From: Paraspadella gotoi
Taxonomy: Eukaryota; Chaetognatha
Assembly: GCA_051294375.1 (NCBI GenBank)
Contig: CM119265.1
Span: 14,794,963 to 14,858,962, forward strand
Length of the DNA: 64,000 nucleotides
Direction: 5' to 3'
Positions 52,901 through 64,000 of this stretch are shown here, piece after piece. A model generated the notes under the pieces. The model was not told the origin of the DNA. It was given only the letters and a program-made list of their open reading frames with translations, and did no database searches. Numbering within the stretch: the first letter of the stretch is position 1; each line of letters starts with the position of its first letter. The position numbers and the translations under genes are program-made.

Positions 52901-55050
52901 AAGTCGCAGCCATGAGAATATGCTAATTTAAGTGGTTGGTATAAGTTGTATGGGTGAAAGTACGTGATTTAATTAAATACAATTAAACAAAATCATACTT
53001 ATTTGATCATTTAAAGGAGAGTTTGATGTTTGGAGGATGTATCTCAGCGCGATACTCACATCGATGTCAATTTTATTTCCATACCCAGCAGCCGACAGAA
53101 CTTAAGCACATGCTTTGCTCTGTATTTATTTGAAATTTTAGATACTTTACCGGTCTTTTTGACCGACAGTGAACTGAGATGTTTTTTCTTCTTTTGATGG
53201 TTAATTGTTTTTTGCATCATAATGGGCCGGCTTCAAATCTTGGTTGTTACCACTTACATTCTGCTTGTTTCTTTTTTTCTGAATTGTCCCGATGATTTTT
53301 TTATTACTTGTTGTTTTAAACATTTTTCAGACGCTCTTTTTTTTCTTTTGTTCGGTACATTTTTTTTGCTCTCATTTTCGCCAATTTAACTTTCTGATTC
53401 TTGAAACATCTTCTTTTCTGATATCCGCTATTGTGTATCGACTTTTTATTAGCAAAACTAAAGAAATGAAAGAAATGACAAAATCAACTCTCTAATGCGT
53501 ATTTATTAGAAACCAGCTAATGGTTTTAATTTTTTATAATATATTTAAACAGAACAATAATTTCGACATGTCAAACAGTATATTATGACAAAATGTAGGA
53601 GGCGAAAGTTCGAAACGTTTTCATATGATATGTTTAATAAGTTCTAATACGAACTTCCTTCTTACCAATTGATAATAACCCGAGGGCGTTGAGTCATGTG
53701 GGGGAGTTTTAAAGTCTTGTTTAGCACTACTATTCGTCCTCTTGTATTGTATATTCTGTAAGCTGTTATTTGGTAGATAGCATGGAGAAGTGTAAGTTGG
53801 GTCACGGCCGTGCAGAGTGCTCGACGATCTCCTTTTGTTTTTAATAGTGAGAACTGGAGGATTAACGCGGCGTAGAGAAAAAGAGAAAAAAAAAAATACC
53901 ACAAATCGGCTTAAACTGTAATAGATGGTGTAGAAAAGACTAATGAGAATTGGTTCATAAGGGGTGCGTGAGGAGGGAAAAAATTGATGGAGCATTATGA
54001 TATAATGGGCAACCGATCGTGGGACGGAACGAAATAGGAGAAAGAAATGTGCGAGAGGGGCTGAAAGATAGCAAAATATACTGCCACAGCTTCACCATCG
54101 CAGCTTCCACCTGCGAGTCTGCTTTCGTTATTTCTATTTTAATATTTTTATATTTTTACTATATTACATCTTTTATAATTTTGTTTTTGAGGAAATCGTA
54201 ATATGTTTACATCTACTCACTTCTTACGACTTTCATGTATTAAATTATTATTTTGATTTATTTTTCTTTTTCTCCCTCTGTTCGTATTCTCAGCTTTCCC
54301 TTCGTGAACGCGTTCAGACGACATCTCTCGGGTCGTAACAGGCGTGTGACAAGCCGGCGTCACGTCTCATTTAACTCGTTGAAGCAGAGCGTGCACAACG
54401 AGAGACCTTGTGACAGGCGTGTCGGAAAGCAGTAGGACAGTGACTGGACAACGCAGAAGCCGCCTATGACAACAGATACTGGCCATACTCAAAAAAAATG
54501 AAAAGCTACGAGCTTTCTGACTCGATTGATGGATATAAGGTTCGATTGGTCAAAAAGACTCCTAGGAACGAATCCGGCGTCAATGTTGATTGGAAGAGCA
54601 TTACGCTGACAGCATACTGACGAGATAATCGACGTCCTTAGGTTAGGAGGCTATTCTGCTGTTCAATAGATAAAAGTTGTGTGTACGGTGGTGAGAGCGA
54701 TAATAGGGTGGGCATTCGCTCAGGTTCACAAGACCTCCAGATTATGAACGATAGAGATCAATGCGGTAACCTGCCAGAAATACTGATTCATCCTCCTTCA
54801 TGACAATTGAATCGTAACTGCGTGAAAGAGAAGATCGTGCAAGAAGCTTATTAAATCATCTCATGAGTGAAGATAAAACAATTTATACCATTATACTGCC
54901 GTTGAAAATCTAATCATTTTTGTGAATAAGTACAAAGTTATTAAATACACTCTATGACGAAAAGTTGTAAAATAAAATGAGAATAATCTTTTATCATCTG
55001 ATTAATCGATAGACTTTAGCAATTTCATTTTAACGGACTTTCCCACTGCG
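49940..55050. other. Long region without a recognised gene
   Basis: 50000-50100 has short GGTCAGAGGTCGAGAG repeats. 50695-50730 has a tRNA A-box-like TGGTCTACTGGTTAGTGG, followed by an inverted pair of GGCGCC, but no box B, so at most a SINE scrap. 50930-54000 is of normal complexity with only short frames. A reverse frame at 53621-53995 (124 codons) is the longest and has no motif. Confidence 0.4.
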
Positions 55051-55054
55051 TCTC

Positions 55055-55620
55055 ATATGCCCAAGAATCTATATCCCCTCTACCAGCTTCCTAAATCTCC
55101 CCGCCACGATCTTATCTTCTCAACGCATCTTAAGATCTTCCCACTGCTTGCGTATGTTATCCACCGTTATCCACCCCACGGCTCTAATCTTTCCATATTA
55201 ATCCAACTCACCCTGTATATCCCCCAGTCTCTAATCTTCTCTTCGTCCTCAATCGTCCCACTCTCTATTATCTCCACGCATTAATCTACTCCCTCACTCT
55301 TCCAAATCCCCCACCGCACTAATCTTCCACGGCTATATTTACTCAACTCTTTAATTTACATCACTCTCTATATCTCCCCACTCTCCTAATCTCCTACAAC
55401 TTTCTAACTCCTACACACTCAATCTTACTCTTTAATTCCCCCAGCACTAATCTCCCAGCGCTTTCCTATTTCTCGATCTTTTAATCTCTCTCTACTCGTT
55501 CTAATTCTCCCATCTCTCTATCCCCACTTCTATCTCTCTCTCCTCAACTCTCTATTCCCCTAACCATACTAATCTCTCAGCTGCCCCTATTCCCTCATCG
55601 CTTCTAATATCCCCTCCACC
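55055..55620. repeat. Degenerate pyrimidine-rich satellite (CTAATCTCC...)
   Basis: Irregular units of 25-35 bp containing CTAATCTYC, CCCCAC and CTCTAT. It resembles the 49.4-kb array in composition but not in its core motif. Confidence 0.65.
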
Positions 55621-55624
55621 CTCT

Positions 55625-57590
55625 GGGAATCTTCCCCGCCTCTCAGGTCGTGCCTCACCTGTCGACGGGGATGGACGGACGAAAGAGCGGAATATGAAAG
55701 GACACGCCCATCGGCTCCGGTCCTTACGGTACATTTCTCGCGCGTTTCAGTCTAGGAGGAAAAGTGACTCGACTCTTTTTCAATGGGACCGTCGCCGCTC
55801 ATATCTCCTCTTTGCACACGTCATTCGGACAAAGAGAGTGTGAGGTGTGGCTGCGGAACTGCCCCTAAATGAAGACTGATGAGGGAATTCTCAGAGGCGA
55901 TAGCAAGTCTGATCGAGGGTCATGCATATATAGGTATTTTCTATGACGTCGCCCGTGCATTTGTTAATTCCAACCGTGTTGTTTTTTTCTGCAAAATTAT
56001 ATTTTTAAATATTTATTTCGACGGATTAAAATATATTGCCTTCTCAGGTCCTGATTAGAACCAACCGAAATCATTAATGCGATTAATGGATTAATTTTAT
56101 TTACTTTTCCTTTTTTTTTTTTTTAGCATGCGAGGAATTCTTATTTTGCGTTGTTGTGTTTTGATGTTATCTAGTATAAGTTAGTACATGACCTTAACTA
56201 AAGGAAAAAACAGTATGGAGTACATCGCTTAAAATTATTTTTTTTCAAATTTTAAATTTTGAACAGTAAACAGCGCGCATCTTACTGTGATGTAGTATTT
56301 AGAGATTAGAGACGATTTTCGCGTCGGGACGTTGACCATGATGACTAGCTAGTATTTAACTCCTATCTTCTTCGCGCCAACTTTATTTTCTAATTAAATT
56401 TAGCGACATCGATGATTTCGAAAGGGCAATCTTTCAAATACAAACAAAGAAATTAATGTCATAGTGATTGTAAAATTTAGTATAAAGGCTTCGTGTATAC
56501 AAATTTTGGCACAACACTCTTTTCAATACGTATAAATCGTGATCGATGAAATTTAAAAAAGCTTAAAAACAATCAATCATTTACATTCTTCCAAAATATA
56601 CTTTCGATAGGCTCTCTTTGCTGATTTTTATAGAGCAACTCTTCATACTGTCAGCATCGTTAGCGAACGACGCCAGCCACGAAAGAGACGACACAAGTAA
56701 CACACAAACGTAGACCCGCTATAACTTCCAATCTGCTGAGGCGTCCCAGACGTTGTACGAAATCTCTCTCGTGCGTCTGCTATTCGCGATCGGAGCTTGA
56801 TCCTTGCATTCAATTGGCGCCGTCATTTCCCTTCGCGAATTTTTGAGTGAATTCTGGCACTTATCGGATGCAATTTTGCATATCCCCCCCCACCACGCAT
56901 TTAAGCCGATACACGCGAAAATACTAGCGATAAGTCATTTTTTTACGTCTTTCGGGGCATGCGAATTCGATATAGTAAATTGGCTGCTCTTTTCCGAGAG
57001 TACCCCCTCTAGAAACTTGTGGAGGCGTGGTACTAGAGTTAAGAACAGCTTGCGGAAAGAGAGCGGCTCAGAAATACGTGCGAGAAGAGGCGGCTAGGCG
57101 ATAATTCTTTTCAAACGTCGTCGAGAAAAATCTGTGTGTCGGAACATATTTTTTTTTTAAACATGGATGAATTTTAATTTAACGAGTACCTTAATATTGT
57201 TAAAACATTTGTCTCCGAATAGGTGAACTCCAAAGAAGCGGAATTGTAAAATTTAATAGAATTCTATTAGACTTACGTATTAGTGGTAATAGAGAAAAAA
57301 AGAAAGGTGAACTTATTTTGCTTTGTAGAACGTAAAATGCGCATTCCTTTTTGGTTCCAAGCATGATGTTTAAAGGCAGACTAGTGAACATCAATAAACC
57401 AATCATTCGAAGCAATCACAGATATAGACTCGGGGTAAAACGGAAAGTGGGATTTAAAGACAGACAAAGCCGACTTGAATAGATCCTTGGCTCGTACCAA
57501 GTTGTTTATGATGTTTCCTCTCCTTCGCCTATCTGGCGCGTCTTGTATTTGGGTTGGATTGCCCGGCGATGATGTCCAGGCATCTTGAGA
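55625..57590. other. No gene recognised
   Basis: Mixed AT-rich and moderate-GC sequence. A forward frame at 56804-57097 (97 codons) lacks motifs. Confidence 0.35.
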
Positions 57591-57626
57591 TGTGCGCTTC
57601 TCGCGGTGTTGATTGTTTAGTTTCTC

Positions 57627-58060
57627 TTACGTCCTGATGCGGTGTGATTGATTGGCTAGTGACCTACTTTTTTTACTGTTGTCGTGGTCTCTCGGCTGTC
57701 GCGATGCTTCTCGTCGCTGGGGGTTTGTATATGGATGCTTTCGCTTCGGTGGGTTATGGAGTGTCGTTTTGAGGGGGCTGGTTGGGTGTTTGTGGGGGGC
57801 GTGGGGTGGCTTCTTCTGCGAGTGGGGCGTGCTAAGGGGAATCTGCTGGACGGGCCGGCCCTGTTGTGGTGTGGACTCTTCTTGTGGTTTTAAAGGTGAT
57901 GGAAGTGTTGTTGGGTGAGCAGTGGTATGGGCTGGGAGTATGGCGATTTGGTAAGTTCGAATTTTTCCTTTCGTTCGGCGCTCCTGGCTCGCAGTGATTA
58001 GTTGTCGTTGTTCACTTACCTTCTGGGGTGATAATCTGTGTTGGCCCACGACGGTCCAGC
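57627..58060 (-). CDS. Pro-rich ORF with possible upstream exon end
   Basis: The reverse frame is 140 codons, rich in Pro, Gln, Thr and basic residues (LPSPLKPQEESTPQQGRP). The opposite strand is also open, with Gly/Trp/Val, as expected from skewed composition. A short separate frame at its start (FKMLDRRGPTQIITPEG) ends at a GTAAGT donor consensus at about 58015-58020, which suggests that the Pro-rich part could be intronic. No domain is seen. Confidence 0.25.
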
Positions 58061-58064
58061 ATTT

Positions 58065-60000
58065 TGAAAGCCAAATACGTTACACGAAAAGGAGTGGATG
58101 TGTACTGCGGAAATTACAAGTGGTGGTTATAAAATTTGTATTGATTTTTTAGCACTATACATGAAAAAAAAGTCGATTGAAAATGGGCAAAAGATAAGAA
58201 TGTTTACAATACTTTACAATATTGGGTAGAGCAAAGAGAAAAGGGAAACTGAAGTAAGTTATGCACATATTATAGGTTTTTAAAAGACAAACACAAACAA
58301 AAGTAAATGGCTGATATTTTTGATTTCAGGACATTACCATTGTTACAATACCAAAACAAGAACAAAAACCAACTTCATGCGCGTGATTATAAGTCAATGC
58401 CGCCTTTACACAATATATTCTTTAATCGTCTAATAATTTTCTGCTGGTTAACATTTTATCGTCTTTCCTAAACGCAAACTTTATGCTTCCTAAACTAAGG
58501 TTTTTTTGTCATTTGTGTTGTCTTCAAAGTTTACTGGGCTTTTTTTTTTTTCCCCGACTTTTAACCTCTCCGAAACGTAGAAACCTGGGGAAATGATTTT
58601 TTTTTCCTCCCACGAATTTTTTCCGCCCCTTTATTCGTTTTCCGTCATCTTATTTCTCATAATTTTAACCCTTTGAGCCATAATTATTTTTTTTTAAAAA
58701 CCGATTAATTAAGTTTTATCCGTATTCGATGTGTTATTTTTTTTTTTTTTAGGTTTAATCCTCCATTTTTTAAAAATAAAAGGAGGGCTGAGATAATTTT
58801 TGGCCCCTTTTTCTTTGTGCTTTGTGGGGGCTGCAAACTTATTTTCCTCTCTCTACCTTCGTTAATCCACGAGCGAATTATGTTTTACTAGTCCTTAAAC
58901 CTCGCGCCCCCACATATCTCAACGCCTGTGGTTATTATCAAGTTGGGTAGAAGAGAAACTTGTTTAAACTTATTAAACATTCAGATTAAACGTTTTCGCT
59001 TTCTCTCATTTCGTGTCCGCTTTGTTAATATTCGTTTTTTGTTTGTTTTTTTTGAATTTGGCTTTTCAATTTGTTGTTCGAATTTGTTTCCGAATCGGCT
59101 GAGGAAAAAAGCAAAAATTTGTTGACGCTTTCATAAGAGTCCCTTTTTAATAACGCCAAACTGCTTAAGTGTGGGCGAGAAATAAAGATTGAATACCTCC
59201 ATTCACTCTTACAAGATATTAACTTTACATAACATAATCAGGAACCCTGTTAAGACCTTCAATTATCAGACTCCTCCGCTCTCCCTGTCAATTGTATGTC
59301 ACGCTCGTTATCATTTCACTCACGGTGAGTATGGACTCACCTTCTCACGCAAATTTCGGCCTTTCCCTTAACCCTTTACCCCGACTTTTTATTTCAGGCA
59401 ATAGACGAAACAAGCTCGTCGTAGAAACGAAGGGAAGAAATTCTCGAAATTTCGTTCTCTTTTTGGGTTAACGGAGAGGAATTCACGGATTGGCCTCTTG
59501 AAGCCGGAAGATCTTAAGCGGTCGGGTGTGAGATGTGATTTCGGTCGGTGTAGTGGCTTTGGGGGTTAGTATGGGTGGAAGGTGGTGAGGACGTGGGCCA
59601 TGTTAAGACAGAGCCAGTTGGTGGTGATTAGCAAGACTGGATTGTGACTTCAGGGAAGTACTGGATGGTGAGGCGGGTTTTCTGTCGAATTGGCATGTTT
59701 TGGATACAGGATTCAACGAGTCCAGTGTGAGTTTTAGTGACATTATTTTGCTTTCTGGGCTGGTGTTTACTCTCTCGTCTCTCTCTCTTTGTCTATCGTC
59801 TCGTGTCTCTCTCTCTTGCCTTTTCATTCTTTCACGCAATAACTCTTTTACTCACTTTCTACTCCCTAGTTCGCTGCTCTTTCTCTGTCTCGCATTTTTT
59901 CTGTCTCACGTCCCTCCCTATCGTATTTTTCCCACCAGTCTTCTGCCTTACTCTTTTCTCTCTATCTCTCTGCTACCCTCTCAGTCTCTCTCTCTCAGTA
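58065..60000. other. No gene recognised; T-rich and CT-rich parts
   Basis: 58500-58780 has long T runs; 59760-60000 is CT-rich. No convincing exon. Confidence 0.35.
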
Positions 60001-60098
60001 AGCGCTTTTCTTAACGCCGCCGCTGACCTAGATATCATGCCGATGATGCTTTATCGCAAATAATAACAGAATCATGTAAGTTTTCTTTTTTCTTATTG

Positions 60099-60323
60099 TC
60101 AAAATATAAAAACTTTTCTCGTACGCGTACTAAAATATAAAATATACCATAGATGATTTGGTGCACAATCAAGTCCCGCCCCCCATCCGCAGATAGCCTC
60201 TTGACCGGTATCCGTAGCAAACCAAGCCCACTCCCAGTCCAGGTGTTCCTGTCTGTAAGCCAATCTCTCTACTCCATGCTTAAACGATGGTTCTATCCAG
60301 GTCTCGATCTTCCTCATATTCAC
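60099..60323 (-). CDS. Unidentified ORF of normal complexity
   Basis: 74 codons, Trp-rich (ETWIEPSFKHGVERLAYRQ, then HLDWEWAWFATDTGQEA). Unlike most frames here it is not generated by a simple repeat, so it might be an exon or a retroelement scrap. Splice sites are not evident and I do not recognise it. Confidence 0.2.
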   Translation of the reverse strand: MNMRKIETWIEPSFKHGVERLAYRQEHLDWEWAWFATDTGQEAICGWGAGLDCAPNHLWYILYFSTRTRKVFIF

Positions 60324-60329
60324 TATTGG

Positions 60330-62030
60330 GCTTAACCTCTAAGAGCTAATTTATGACGTGATTCGCCCATTATATGCAGTGGGCGTTCTTCCTTGACTGT
60401 ACATATCCAGGACAACGTTAGAACTGGTACACCTCCTTTGTGCAGCTATCTCCACCTAGAATTGTAGCCCGCTACACCTCTATAAGTCCTCCCAGAACCA
60501 CGGAATTCTGTCCGTTCGGGCCCATCTAAGAATTGCCAGCACATTGACCGCGTACTGCCCACAAAGACTCACTCGCCTTCAATCTAGTCCCACTACTCTA
60601 TCTGGTGGCCACTCGCCTTCTCCCAAACCTGTAGAGGTAACTCCCATCGTTCAGCGTCTCCGTCACTCGTACGTCTATCCTCACCAACCTATAGACACCG
60701 ACTCGTGCTGCATTCTGTACCGTCATGCCCGTCCTTTCTCTTCCGCCTCACACAAACAAAAAAAGCAGATCTAACTTTGCTCCTTACGACGTCTTTAGCA
60801 CCATGTGTATCGCAATGATATATGGCCCAGCTAATAGATCCAACCAATTAGTAACAAACTTGCTATGTCTTAGCCATTCTCCATACCTCTCAGCATTCCA
60901 CAATACGCCAAATCACATACAAAACATAAACCCGCCAGCCCACTGCTCAAAAAGTAACTTCCCCTGTCGACTCTGATAGTATTCCTAAAATTACTTGTGA
61001 CGTTTGTGTCCTTCCTTTTCGAGATGAATATACACCTTTCAATGAGGAAGAGACCACGCCCGATATTTCTGCTGATGCAGTTCCATACCGATTTACCCGA
61101 CCACAATCTTGGGTTTTACCTCCTCACTCAAAAATGATCTTTTTATTACAAGCCCCCATCGTATATCATACACCAATTGTTTTCTTTACCTCAGTAGCCA
61201 CAATCTTCAAAGATCATTCTGTTGCCCGTACAGGCCCCAAAAATAAAACCCCACTAGATCCTGGAACTTAAAAAACCCTTATATACAACTACTAGTCTTC
61301 CTCAATTGCCTCCATGCCTCCGTCGCACAAGGCCGTTCCAGCATCAGTGCCCGGAGCCAAACAATCTGCGAGTTATACCTAGAATCAACGATGACAGCCG
61401 AAGCATTCCCGAGCCCATTTTGAAACAACACCATAACATAGCCCTCCCAGTTAGCCCCATCTTCTCGGGCCCATTTCTTCCGCACATTGATGAGCACATG
61501 CTGCAGGCCCTTTAGCCACCCGGATTTCTGACGACTCGCCACCAGTGGTCAAGACACATTGGTTCCGGTACAAACAACCAAAAATATTACAAACTTATTT
61601 TATTGATACCACAACATTCGATTGTCAAGCCTTTGGAACCGAATCAGCCGGCACGCAGGCAGCCCGGCCCAGCCCATCAGGATCCACCGCGAGGGACTGG
61701 CGTTCCCGGCGCATAGTCAAAACACAATGTCGCCGCGTGCTTTGGAATCCACCGTTCTTTTCCACTTCAATGCTCCGAACTCTGACAGACAGCAGCGGGT
61801 GGGTGCCTACCACATTTATTCTGCGTGTGGCTTTGGTCAATATTTCCACTGTTTCATTGGTGCGTTTTTGCATATTCACTCTTGCCGTTATTCCTCCAAC
61901 CCGGCTTCAGCTCTTCTTTCTCCTCTCCTCTCTTCCCTCCTCCTTCTCTCTCTCCTCCTCTACTCTCTTCTCCTCCCTCCTTCTCAAAAGTCGCTCCCGA
62001 ACTCGCGGCTCAGTTCATTGCACACTAAAA
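60330..62030. other. Unassigned region
   Basis: Moderate GC with opposing frames of 84-87 codons (61279-61542 reverse, 61625-61879 reverse) and a 166-codon forward frame from 61545 whose end is CT-repeat-derived. No family is recognised. Confidence 0.3.
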
Positions 62031-62039
62031 AGGTTGAGA

Positions 62040-63360
62040 ACGTAACAGTCCTCTTCAGGCGCCGAGTGTTTTTCTTTTTTTTCCGTCTAGTTCGACTCCG
62101 ACCGGCATTTCTTTCTTTTGTTTTGAAGAAGAAAACGAGTAAACTTAACGCGATTTTTATTGTTTCTTCCGCGTAAACAGACTAACAAATTATAATGTTT
62201 GAATCCGACAAGAAGAGAGAAAAAAATAATATAAACTCCGCACTTCTGTCGGACTTTCCTCCGTTTCGACTTTAAGTTGCGCGCGGGTGCGTTTTTGTAC
62301 TACTACCATCGACTGGACGATTGGCGACGACGACACGACGACGACGACTGACCGCACGGACGAAGCTCGTCGTATTCTTCGAAGAGATTTTTCTCCTAGT
62401 TTTTTTCTTCGTCTTTTGGTTCACAGTTTCTCATTCCATGATCCATCTTTTATCCATCTCTCTCTCTCTCTCATCGTTCATCTCTCTCTCCTCCTCTCTC
62501 TCCTCTTCTTCTCTCTTCCTCTCTGTCCTCTCTCCTCTTCTCTCTCCTCTCCTCCCTTTTTTTTCACATGGCATCTTTTCGCTCCAGGACTGAAATCTCA
62601 TAGCCTCCATTTGCGCCGCTTTCCCCTTCATCGCCTTTATTTCATCCTTCGTTCCGTCTCGTCCGTCGTCGTCGTCGTCGTCTCGTCTGTTCATCGTCGA
62701 CATCATTCGTCTTCCGCCTTCATACTTCTTCTTCGTCTCCGCCCCTGGCCGCGCCCGGGGTTGGGCGGGGGCCTAGCTTTGACATCATCGTCTCGACTCT
62801 GCGTTGCCGTCTTCGTCTCTGACCGAATCCTCGGAATCGAAAACGTTCGTTCACGCCGGTCGGCATCTCCGAGACCACGATTAATTTTTATTCCAGAGTT
62901 GTCGCCATTGCTCGCCTTAACATAGTATATTCAGTTAGCGACGACAACGAAAACAACAACGACGACGACGAAACTTCAAAAATGATCTCACAATTTGGAT
63001 CCAAGACCGGTTCGAGTTAAAAAGTCGTCCGCCAGAGCGAGCATTCTTTCTTTATCTCTTTCGTAGGCAATTCCCCGTCAGCTCAATCCTTGCCTCACCT
63101 TTCCTCACGAACCCACCTTCCTCCAAGGCCCGACCCGATGCTCCCTTCCGACTCTCCCTCTTTCCATCTTCCAAATCATCTCTCTTTTTTTTTCGTTGGA
63201 TTCATTTCGTTCCACAGAGACTCAACTCGTCCGCTTTCATCTCCTTTTCATCTCTTCTTCTCGACTCATCTCATCTCCATTCATCTGGTTTCGTCTTATT
63301 TCATCCTTTTTTGTCGAGGAAATTTCCCAGGTGGTGGCGGAAAAGGGGAGGGCGGGGGGT
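62040..63360. repeat. Long duplicated block, copy 2
   Basis: Direct copy of 45205-46436. It is longer mainly because of a ~65-bp GC-rich insertion near 62735-62800 (containing GCGCCCGGGGTTGGGCGGGG) that replaces part of the GTC repeat. Confidence 0.85.
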
Positions 63361-63364
63361 ATTT

Positions 63365-64000
63365 GATTGTCAATTGATTGCACATTTTTTGATTGTATTG
63401 TAAAATTTTTCGGCATATATGACGATATGTTAATATTGCTAATTCTGTAATCCAACAACATTTCCCAATATTATAAGCCATTATCCGACATCCAAACCTA
63501 TGAACATTTTTAAAAAATTTAAAATACTTTTATTATTCTATGATTTTTAGTATTATTATTAATAATTATCTAAAGGTTTTTTCTAAGTAAGATAAAGTTA
63601 ACAATCCTAAAGTCTAATATTAACGTTTCTCTAAGTGTCGGGCTATCCAAATTAAATACAGAGCGGCACTCGAGAGGATCTCTAGTTTGAAATAATTATT
63701 TTATATTTTATTAAATTTTTAAACTTTTCAGACAAGTTTTAAAATGGCTTCCCACAAAGACTATGTAGAATGAATGGTTTTCAAAGTGGTCAAAATTAAA
63801 ACACATAACGGTTGAACTCATTCACTAATTATTCTTAAACTCCTAATAACATATAAAATTCAAGACTGTATTGGCTTCAGTGTATGAAAGCTTTCTGCCT
63901 TTAAATATATTTAAGTGGCAATCTGTAGGGAGTGCACACGAACACATATCTAATTTATATGTTCTATGTGAGAGTGGCTAGTTGAGATTATCCACGGGAA
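63365..64000. other. AT-rich end of window, no gene seen
   Basis: Short frames only. No repeat family found elsewhere in the window is present. Confidence 0.45.

Noticed and set aside
57652-57918. Forward Gly/Trp/Val-rich ORF
   Set aside because: It is the antisense of a Pro-rich skewed region; such paired open frames arise from composition.
1-64000. A bacterial-type defence or biosynthetic system
   Set aside because: No prokaryotic gene organisation, ribosome binding sites or such families are present; introns, SINEs and LTR elements indicate animal nuclear DNA.

Overview
The window is nuclear DNA from a multicellular animal, probably an invertebrate that I cannot place further. Supporting signs are short exons bounded by GT-AG introns, a myosin-head exon, a mucin-type Ser/Thr-repeat gene, an LTR retrotransposon with an env-like third reading frame, tRNA-derived SINEs, and very abundant (GA)n/(CT)n microsatellites. 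It contains no operons, bacterial genes, CRISPR array or rRNA. Coding stretches and tandem repeats carry many single-base frame breaks, and several arrays show garbled units. Much of this looks like consensus error in the assembly as well as genuine decay.

Layout. 1-3.9 kb: AT-rich spacer, CT microsatellites and small tandem arrays. 4.0-7.67 kb: a reverse-strand SINE, then the 3' part of a decayed Ty3/Gypsy-like element (element B: LTR-like end, polypurine tract, env-type membrane tail, integrase, end of RNase H). 7.67-18.45 kb: a complete related element on the reverse strand (element A) with two ~440-bp LTRs, ATAT target duplication, primer-binding site, gag, protease, reverse transcriptase/RNase H, an OTU-like connector, integrase, env-like ORF and polypurine tract. 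18.45-23.0 kb: dispersed repeats, including two ~1-kb copies of a hairpin-ended MITE-like element. 23.3-29.95 kb: a reverse-strand mucin-like gene built from two different tandem-repeat exons whose junction phases agree; its intron holds two SINEs. 30.2-34.0 kb: a Penelope-type fragment and short tandem repeats.

34.1-40.1 kb: the best host gene, a reverse-strand, roughly 16-exon gene for a ~930-residue type II membrane protein. It has an Arg-rich cytoplasmic N-terminus, one membrane span, and a Cys-rich ectodomain with beta-propeller-like segments. I do not recognise the family. 41.3-46.7 kb: scattered reverse-strand exons (a two-exon C-terminus, an acidic exon, a 49-codon terminal ORF) among GA/CT microsatellites. 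47.7-48.4 kb: a SINE followed by a forward-strand myosin motor exon with frame breaks. 49-62 kb: mostly pyrimidine-rich degenerate satellites and sequence I cannot assign. 62.0-63.36 kb: a second copy of the 45.2-46.44 kb block.

The genes do not form a pathway. The most interesting items are the env-bearing retroelement with an OTU-like connector, the two-array mucin gene, the unrecognised type II membrane protein, and the recurring use of CT microsatellites as the pyrimidine tracts of splice acceptors.
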